Below are positions 60,019-64,000 of a stretch of DNA of 64,000 bases, piece after piece. Both the position numbers and the translations under genes were made by a program. This DNA comes from Leuctra nigra. Taxonomy: Eukaryota; Arthropoda; Insecta; Plecoptera; Leuctridae. The DNA lies in assembly GCA_934045905.1 (NCBI GenBank), contig OW203766.1:27026309-27090308 (forward strand), given 5' to 3'. The notes beneath the pieces were generated by a model. That model was not told the DNA's origin. It worked only from the letters and a program-made list of their open reading frames with translations, and ran no database searches. How positions within the stretch are numbered: position 1 is the first letter of the stretch; every line of letters begins with the position of its first letter.

Positions 60019-62892
60019 GTATTCAGTATTCAGTATTTTTTATTGTCATTTGTGAATTACATTGTAATTATAAAAGACAGTCATTGATAAACATTGTTCC
60101 TTATAAAACTTATTAAACTACATCCACAACACTATTTAATACACAGCATATTAATTGCTCTCACTTTTGACATGTTTAGTTATAGCCAACTTAAACTCGT
60201 GAACATCTTTGCTATCTTTGATTACTCTAGGGATTTTGTTAAAATCCCTAAACCCTTTATAAAATATACTGTTATTTAACCTACTGTAGTTACAATGCGT
60301 AAGAAAAGCATCATCTGCATGACGAGTCATGTGTTCATGCAGAGATTTGTCAATGATAAAATACTTTGGCATATACCCTTTATAAATTTTAAAAACAAAT
60401 ATATACACAGCTATGTCTATCATTTCTCTGATAGTACACCATTTAAGTTTTTCTCTCATGCCACTCGTTGGGGTCATCCTCCTTTCTCTAAGAATACATC
60501 GCATTACTTTGTTCTGCATGATCTGCAACCTATTAATATCTTCTTGTGTGTTATTATAAAACAAAGTATTGCAGTATGTAAAATGCGGTTTTATAATACA
60601 GTTATATATCATAACTTTAGTCCATGTTGATAGATTACCTCCAACTCTATACATATATCCGATTTTCTTTCCTAATTTACTTATAACATCTTGAATATGT
60701 TTCTTAAAACATAGTCTATTATCAATTAAAACTCCCAAATATTTATAAAATTCCACACACTCAATATTAATTCCACTTATAGTTACATTATCATGCGGCT
60801 GAGTGTTTTTCATTACATTTTTTCTACCAATTACCATCATTTTTGATTTACTTTCGTTGAGTTTAAGTTTATTTACATGAAGCCAATTTACTACGTTTAT
60901 AAGTTCATGGTTTATTGTACATATGGCTTCATTTACATTTTCAGAAGCTACAGAAATCACCATGTCATCCGCATACAAATTTAAAAAACATTTTTCAACA
61001 ACACTCGGAATATCATTAATATACATAATAAAAAGTAATGGTCCCAATGTAGAGCCTTGTGGAACACCATGAATACACAATTTCTTCTCGGACAAACACT
61101 TCCCATATTTGACCTTTTGGTACCTTCCAACTAAATAGCTTTGTAGCCACTTGAGAACAGTTCCTTCTATACCATATTTATACCTGATTTTGTAGAGTAA
61201 TCTATCCAAATTAACGGTCTCAAACGCTCTTTTAAGATCCAGAAAAACTGCTACCGTAACTTTATTATCATCTACATCTTTCATCCATTTAGCTAGGAGA
61301 CCCTGAACTGCTGTCTCACATGAGTGTTTCTCTCGGAATCCAGATTGATTAATGTACAAAAGTTTATTTACATCCAGGTACTCGCTTAATTGACTGTGTA
61401 CCACACTCTCAAGTATTTTATCCATGATTGCCAACATGTTTATAGGTCTAAATTCACACATTTGAATCGTATTTTTCACCTTAGGAATAGGAATGATGGT
61501 AGATTCCTTTAAATCAGTAGGAAAACAGCCCTGCGATAATGACATATTTATAAAATCAAGAACAAAGTATTTGGACACTTTATGGGAATCCATGAAAAGT
61601 TTATACGGTATACCATCTACATCACCTTTTATGCTTTTCAAACTTTTCATTTCATGTTCTAGAGTCACAAGAGATATACTTTTAAAAGATTCAAAAGTAT
61701 TTACATTTTCTTCCTCTACTGTATAATGATCCAAATTTGGAATACTTTCAACTATCTTAGTGATACTGTCAAGAAAATAATTGTTAAAAGCATTAGCAAT
61801 ATCCTTTTCCTCCGTCAACAAGATATCTTCATTATTTACAATTTCATTCTGAATATCACATTTCATTTCTGTATTACAAATTCCTTTAAGTGTACGCCAT
61901 AACTTATTACTATCCCCTTTAACATCATCAATTTTTCTTTCATAGTAATTTCTTTGAGCAGACTTGAGACTTCTGGTAACCACATTTCTACTCTTTTTAT
62001 ACTGTATCCAGTCATCATGATTACCCGACACTTTAGCCCTCTTATACAATAAGTTTCTGCTAGATATATTTTCTTTAATTTCCCTACCTAGCCACGGAAT
62101 ATTCTTTCTATTTTTTCTTGTTACTTCAACTTTTTGTAAACACTCATTCCTAGACTCTAATATGTTTGTCTTCCACACCTTGTACTTGGAATCCAAATCC
62201 AAATCATTATAACTCCAATCTCTCGTATAAAGGTCATTCCTAAAAGCATCACTATTGTAATTATTCCAGTCATCGACCCATCTTGTCACATCCTTGGCTT
62301 CTTTTTTATTTATCTGAGCGTTTCTAATAGTGACACCAATCACCTCGTGATCAGATATACTAACATTAGGCATGATATCTGCAGTTACCAGTGCACCATA
62401 ATTTGTAATTACAATATCGATGAGAGTTTTTGTGTCTTTCGTCACTCTAGTAGGGACCTTTATAATCTGTTTGTGACCATATTCAGCAAGTAGCTCTTTC
62501 AGTCTCTTAACATACCCAACATTTACCAACCAATTAAAGTTTAGATCCCCTATCATAATAAATATACCTTTAACTTTCTTAACATCTTCAAAAATCTTCT
62601 CAATAAAATTAACTGCTTCTTTTTTCTTAGCATTAGGAGATATGTACCCTGTGTATATAACACATGTGGATCCTCTAATACAGACCTGCACCCCAATAAA
62701 CCAGTATCCTAATTTCTTTTCACTTATGTTAACAATGACATTTGCACTGATGTTATTTTTAACATACATAATAACTCCCCCTGTATTTCTCGTAGAATAC
62801 GTTATCGTAAAACGAGGCATACGTGGCATGACAAACACTATCACACTATTTGTACCTTGAATATACAACACATACCTATATAAATACTCCAT
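60019..62892 (-). mobile_element. LINE of the Jockey/CR1-like group, 5'-truncated
   Basis: The element comprises the 913-codon frame plus a roughly 130-bp 3' untranslated tail on the minus strand. The tail has an AATAAA signal just before a short run of a 7-bp tandem repeat (ATACTGA type, between 60019 and 60038) in place of a poly(A) tail. Ending in short tandem repeats is known for CR1, L2 and related LINEs. The 5' boundary is placed at the start of the frame because sequence upstream (62893-63230) shows no recognisable endonuclease N-terminus or first ORF in any frame; the true break may lie a little outside. I could not identify a target-site duplication. Confidence 0.85.
60151..62892 (-). 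CDS. Non-LTR retrotransposon (LINE) endonuclease-reverse transcriptase, 5'-incomplete
   Basis: This 913-residue frame encodes the enzyme that nicks target DNA and copies LINE RNA at the nick (target-primed reverse transcription). Seen directly: an APE-type endonuclease C-terminal part with GDLNFNW (residues 115-121) and SDH (180-182), then a reverse transcriptase with FRPINML (481-487), GFREKHSCE (518-526), the catalytic Asp552 in AVFLDLKRAF, GVPQGSTLGPLLF (609-621), the YADD box (640-643) and YKYLGVLID (716-724). A C-terminal region after residue 780 resembles that of CR1/L2/Daphne-like elements. No RNase H is seen. The endonuclease N-terminus (the usual catalytic Asn and the Glu of a TETW-like motif, roughly 50-70 residues) is absent; an in-frame stop lies directly before the first Met. 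The frame is otherwise intact, which suggests a young copy. Clade is inferred; the enzyme assignment is secure. Confidence 0.95.
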   Translation of the reverse strand: MEYLYRYVLYIQGTNSVIVFVMPRMPRFTITYSTRNTGGVIMYVKNNISANVIVNISEKKLGYWFIGVQVCIRGSTCVIYTGYISPNAKKKEAVNFIEKIFEDVKKVKGIFIMIGDLNFNWLVNVGYVKRLKELLAEYGHKQIIKVPTRVTKDTKTLIDIVITNYGALVTADIMPNVSISDHEVIGVTIRNAQINKKEAKDVTRWVDDWNNYNSDAFRNDLYTRDWSYNDLDLDSKYKVWKTNILESRNECLQKVEVTRKNRKNIPWLGREIKENISSRNLLYKRAKVSGNHDDWIQYKKSRNVVTRSLKSAQRNYYERKIDDVKGDSNKLWRTLKGICNTEMKCDIQNEIVNNEDILLTEEKDIANAFNNYFLDSITKIVESIPNLDHYTVEEENVNTFESFKSISLVTLEHEMKSLKSIKGDVDGIPYKLFMDSHKVSKYFVLDFINMSLSQGCFPTDLKESTIIPIPKVKNTIQMCEFRPINMLAIMDKILESVVHSQLSEYLDVNKLLYINQSGFREKHSCETAVQGLLAKWMKDVDDNKVTVAVFLDLKRAFETVNLDRLLYKIRYKYGIEGTVLKWLQSYLVGRYQKVKYGKCLSEKKLCIHGVPQGSTLGPLLFIMYINDIPSVVEKCFLNLYADDMVISVASENVNEAICTINHELINVVNWLHVNKLKLNESKSKMMVIGRKNVMKNTQPHDNVTISGINIECVEFYKYLGVLIDNRLCFKKHIQDVISKLGKKIGYMYRVGGNLSTWTKVMIYNCIIKPHFTYCNTLFYNNTQEDINRLQIMQNKVMRCILRERRMTPTSGMREKLKWCTIREMIDIAVYIFVFKIYKGYMPKYFIIDKSLHEHMTRHADDAFLTHCNYSRLNNSIFYKGFRDFNKIPRVIKDSKDVHEFKLAITKHVKSESN

Positions 62893-63257
62893 CTAAAAGT
62901 CCACTTCGAAACAATTTAATAAATCTCAAACTGGACTTAGCAACAAATAAATATTAAATGTTTGCAGTGAGCATTTTTATGTAGATTCTAAGCAAAAAAA
63001 TCAATTCCTCTTTACCAGACATATATAATGTTTGGACTTTTGAAACATGAAAACGTGTCAATATCCTGGAGAATGAAGCTTTTTATGTATATTCTATTCC
63101 CAATCTCTCGTTGTATACAGAATTCCACCTCAACGCATTTCCTTCTTTTTTCCCTCACTATCGTTTCTAATATTAATTTGTCAAGCCCAAGTAATAAAAG
63201 CTTGAAAGCAGCATCCATTTTCTCCCATGCAATTTAGTTACAACAATTTGTTGCTAG

Positions 63258-63480
63258 CTTTATATATATAAAAGCTGTACGCAGACGTGAGTATATAAAG
63301 TTGATGCGACGGCATGTGGTCAACGAAGCGACGCTGCCTATGAAAAACCGACGCGTGGTGAAAAACCGACGTCGACCGAGATAAAAGTAAAGTAGTGACG
63401 TGTTGAAGCGTCGACGTCGGTGTGACGAAATGCGTCGAGCCTTTACGCGACGCGCGTTTGTTAGGCGTCGTTTTCCTTCT
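63258..63480. promoter_or_regulatory. TATA palindrome followed by CpG-rich GCGTCG cluster
   Basis: AGCTTTATATATATAAAAGCT is a near-palindrome containing a TATA-like element; a second TATAAA is at 63294. The next 200 bp is unusually dense in CGACG/GCGTCG/GACGTC words for this AT-rich window. It could be a promoter or a worn repeat; no transcript unit was identified on either side. Confidence 0.3.
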
Positions 63481-63489
63481 GAAAAAAAC

Positions 63490-64000
63490 TGATGGAAAAT
63501 GGAAAATGAGTCAATGAATTGGAAAATACGTGTCACCAAGATTGAGTGTTGTATGGATGAGTGGGGTGGAAATGAGATGAAAGAATTGGAAAATTAGGAG
63601 ATGCCTGTGAAATTTGACATTTATCTTATAAAGTAGATGTGTCATGAAAGTATAAATGGCTTCAATTTTAACACGGCAAATTAATAAAGCATTGATGAGG
63701 CATTTCTTTCTTTCTGCACAGAAAATTCCGTAAATAATTTTCGGCTAAAGATTGTTTACATAAGGGATTTTCAGCAGCTTGGAAAAAGCTTATCTTTGGA
63801 TGTGTATTTTATTTTTAATACAGTAGGTACACATATGATAAACATAAAGATAGATCACAATAACTAGCAATAACTTCTTTTGTTCAATTAAAAGTATTTT
63901 GAGTAAATTTTAGAAATATACCAAAATGTAATGAAAACTGTAAGAAATTTAATTAATTATAAATAAACAGGATGTAATCCCAAGCAATCAACTAATTTAC
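63490..64000. other. Gene-free end of window
   Basis: AT-rich; nothing recognised. Confidence 0.55.

Noticed and set aside
60295..60630. Plus-strand frames opposite the LINE ORF (also 61493-61726 and 62642-62860)
   Set aside because: Antisense shadows of the reverse-transcriptase frame.

Overview
This is AT-rich nuclear DNA from an animal, most probably an arthropod and perhaps a hemipteran or similar insect. The evidence is low overall GC, one arthropod-type non-LTR retrotransposon, many small DNA-transposon derivatives, tRNA-headed SINE fragments and frequent short 'gtaggtac'-type motifs. The species is an inference; nothing in the window names it. There are no bacterial operons, ribosome-binding sites or CRISPR arrays.

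Only one open reading frame is convincingly protein-coding: the minus-strand LINE (non-LTR retrotransposon) ORF at 60151-62892, with an apurinic-type endonuclease and a reverse transcriptase. No complete host gene was recognised. One short GC-richer stretch (27944-28105) looks like a possible internal host exon. If it is real, much of the window could be intron; otherwise the window is intergenic.

Layout. 1-9.5 kb: an 80-bp tandem duplication (1.7 kb), a strand-asymmetric C-rich block (2.2-2.5 kb), dispersed repeats and a small inverted-repeat element (8.4 kb). 9.5-10.0 kb: a hAT-type MITE with a perfect 8-bp target duplication. 10-20 kb: mostly unremarkable AT-rich DNA with G/C homopolymer runs, a tRNA-like patch and a TA-flanked MITE. 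20.4-21.0 kb: a fold-back element with long arms. 27.9-28.6 kb: the exon candidate followed by a near-perfect 392-bp fold-back element flanked by TTAA. 29.7-31.3 kb and 34.7-35.6 kb: SINE heads and a possible solo LTR. 41.0-49.3 kb: a strongly mosaic repeat region made of two related composite elements (about 2.8 and 1.7 kb) with shared, reshuffled modules, a nested hAT MITE with perfect target duplication, a three-unit 187-bp array, and between them a four-unit 175-bp satellite-like array. 50.8-57.3 kb: further MITEs, one nested in an older repeat whose paralogue keeps the empty TA site. 60.0-62.9 kb: the LINE. 63.2-63.5 kb: a TATA plus CpG-rich patch.

The elements work as a community of mostly non-autonomous transposons. 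None of the DNA-transposon derivatives encodes a transposase here, so they would depend on enzymes supplied elsewhere; the LINE is the only local coding source of mobility functions and it appears 5'-truncated.
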